Shown in pieces: positions 5,335 through 5,645 of a stretch of DNA of 5,645 bases. The position numbers and the translations under genes are program-made. The stretch is from Phycisphaerae bacterium. Lineage in GTDB: Bacteria > Planctomycetota > Phycisphaerae > UBA1845 > PWPN01. Every line of letters starts with the position of its first letter. Positions within the stretch are counted from its first letter, which is position 1. Location of the stretch: positions 1 through 5,645 of the forward strand of contig DAOOIV010000186.1 of the NCBI GenBank assembly GCA_035384605.1, given 5' to 3'. Below the pieces are notes generated by a model, which did not search any database, had not been told where the DNA came from, and was given only the letters and a program-made list of their open reading frames with translations.

Positions 5335-5645
5335 ATGCTCTGGTCACAGTATTTCATTCCAACCGTCAAAGAGTCGCCGGCGGACGCCGTGGCCGCATCA
5401 CACGTTTTGGCCATTCGGGCAGGGCTGGTCCGGCAAGTGGCGGCCGGCTCATACACCTATTTGCCGCTCGGATACCGGTGCCTTCGCAAGATCGAGGAGA
5501 TCATTCGCGAGGAGATGAACGCCGCCGGGGCGATCGAGCTGCACATGCCCGCCTTGCAACCGTTGTCTTTATGGGAGGAGACCGGCCGTGCCGAGGCCAT
5601 GGGCGAGGTCCTGATGCGGATCAAGGGCAGCGGTTGGCAGACCGG
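5335..5645 (+). CDS. proS: Prolyl-tRNA synthetase, N-terminal part (runs off the right edge)
   Basis: The first 103 residues of a class II aminoacyl-tRNA synthetase that charges tRNA-Pro with proline. The opening MLWSQYFIPTVKESPADAVA, then RAGLVRQVAAGSYTYLPLGY, is the characteristic ProS N-terminus. LPLGYRCLRKIEEIIREEM (43-61) covers motif 1, used at the dimer interface. MPALQPLSLWEETGR (71-85) is the next conserved ProS block. Motifs 2 and 3, the editing (INS) domain if present and the anticodon-binding domain lie beyond the window. The start at ATG 5335 is supported by GAGAGG at 5324-5329, five bases upstream, and by alignment of the N-terminus with the family. It is divergent from the YhaM-type gene. 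A tRNA-Pro gene lies about 4.3 kb to the left, with no sign that the two are linked in function here. Confidence 0.95.
   Translation, partial: MLWSQYFIPTVKESPADAVAASHVLAIRAGLVRQVAAGSYTYLPLGYRCLRKIEEIIREEMNAAGAIELHMPALQPLSLWEETGRAEAMGEVLMRIKGSGWQT

Noticed and set aside
995..5645. Functional link between tRNA-Pro and proS
   Set aside because: They lie 4 kb apart on opposite strands with unrelated genes between; co-occurrence in the window is most likely coincidence.

Overview
The window looks like a chromosomal segment of a GC-rich planctomycete-type bacterium, probably metagenomic. This is inferred from four things: the integrase N-terminus resembles the planctomycete-type family, the degenerate GACAGGCTGGAAGC-type repeats are of a kind scattered through planctomycete intergenic DNA, there is a large secreted lipoprotein with a carbohydrate-active architecture, and coding style is GC-rich throughout.

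Left part (1-1070): the remains of an integrative element beside a tRNA. A tRNA-Pro(CGG) gene lies on the minus strand at 995-1069. Just downstream of it, also on the minus strand, is the N-terminal two thirds of a tyrosine recombinase (start 875). Integrase similarity stops right after the first catalytic arginine, near position 222. At the extreme left, the plus strand encodes a short RHS/YD-repeat-like fragment in the opposite orientation, so the two remnants are joined head to head. A perfect 26-bp palindrome and a smaller dyad lie between the tRNA and the integrase start.

Middle (1070-1720): no convincing gene for about 650 bases. This stretch holds a probable tRNA promoter, a 10-bp tandem repeat, five degenerate copies of a 23-nt planctomycete-type repeat, and a good sigma70-like promoter reading right (TTGGCG-17-TAGAAT).

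Right part (1720-5645): ordinary genes. A 648-aa lipoprotein carries a clan-A glycoside-hydrolase-like barrel, an FN3-like domain and a C-terminal beta-sandwich. Convergent to it is a two-gene minus-strand operon: a YhaM-type OB-HD 3'-5' exoribonuclease followed after about 10 bases by a VanZ-like membrane protein. Divergent from the exoribonuclease is prolyl-tRNA synthetase (proS), which runs off the right edge.

I do not see a convincing new multi-gene system. The most interesting parts are the tRNA-Pro/integrase/RHS junction with its palindrome, the phased degenerate repeat array, and the three-domain lipoprotein hydrolase.
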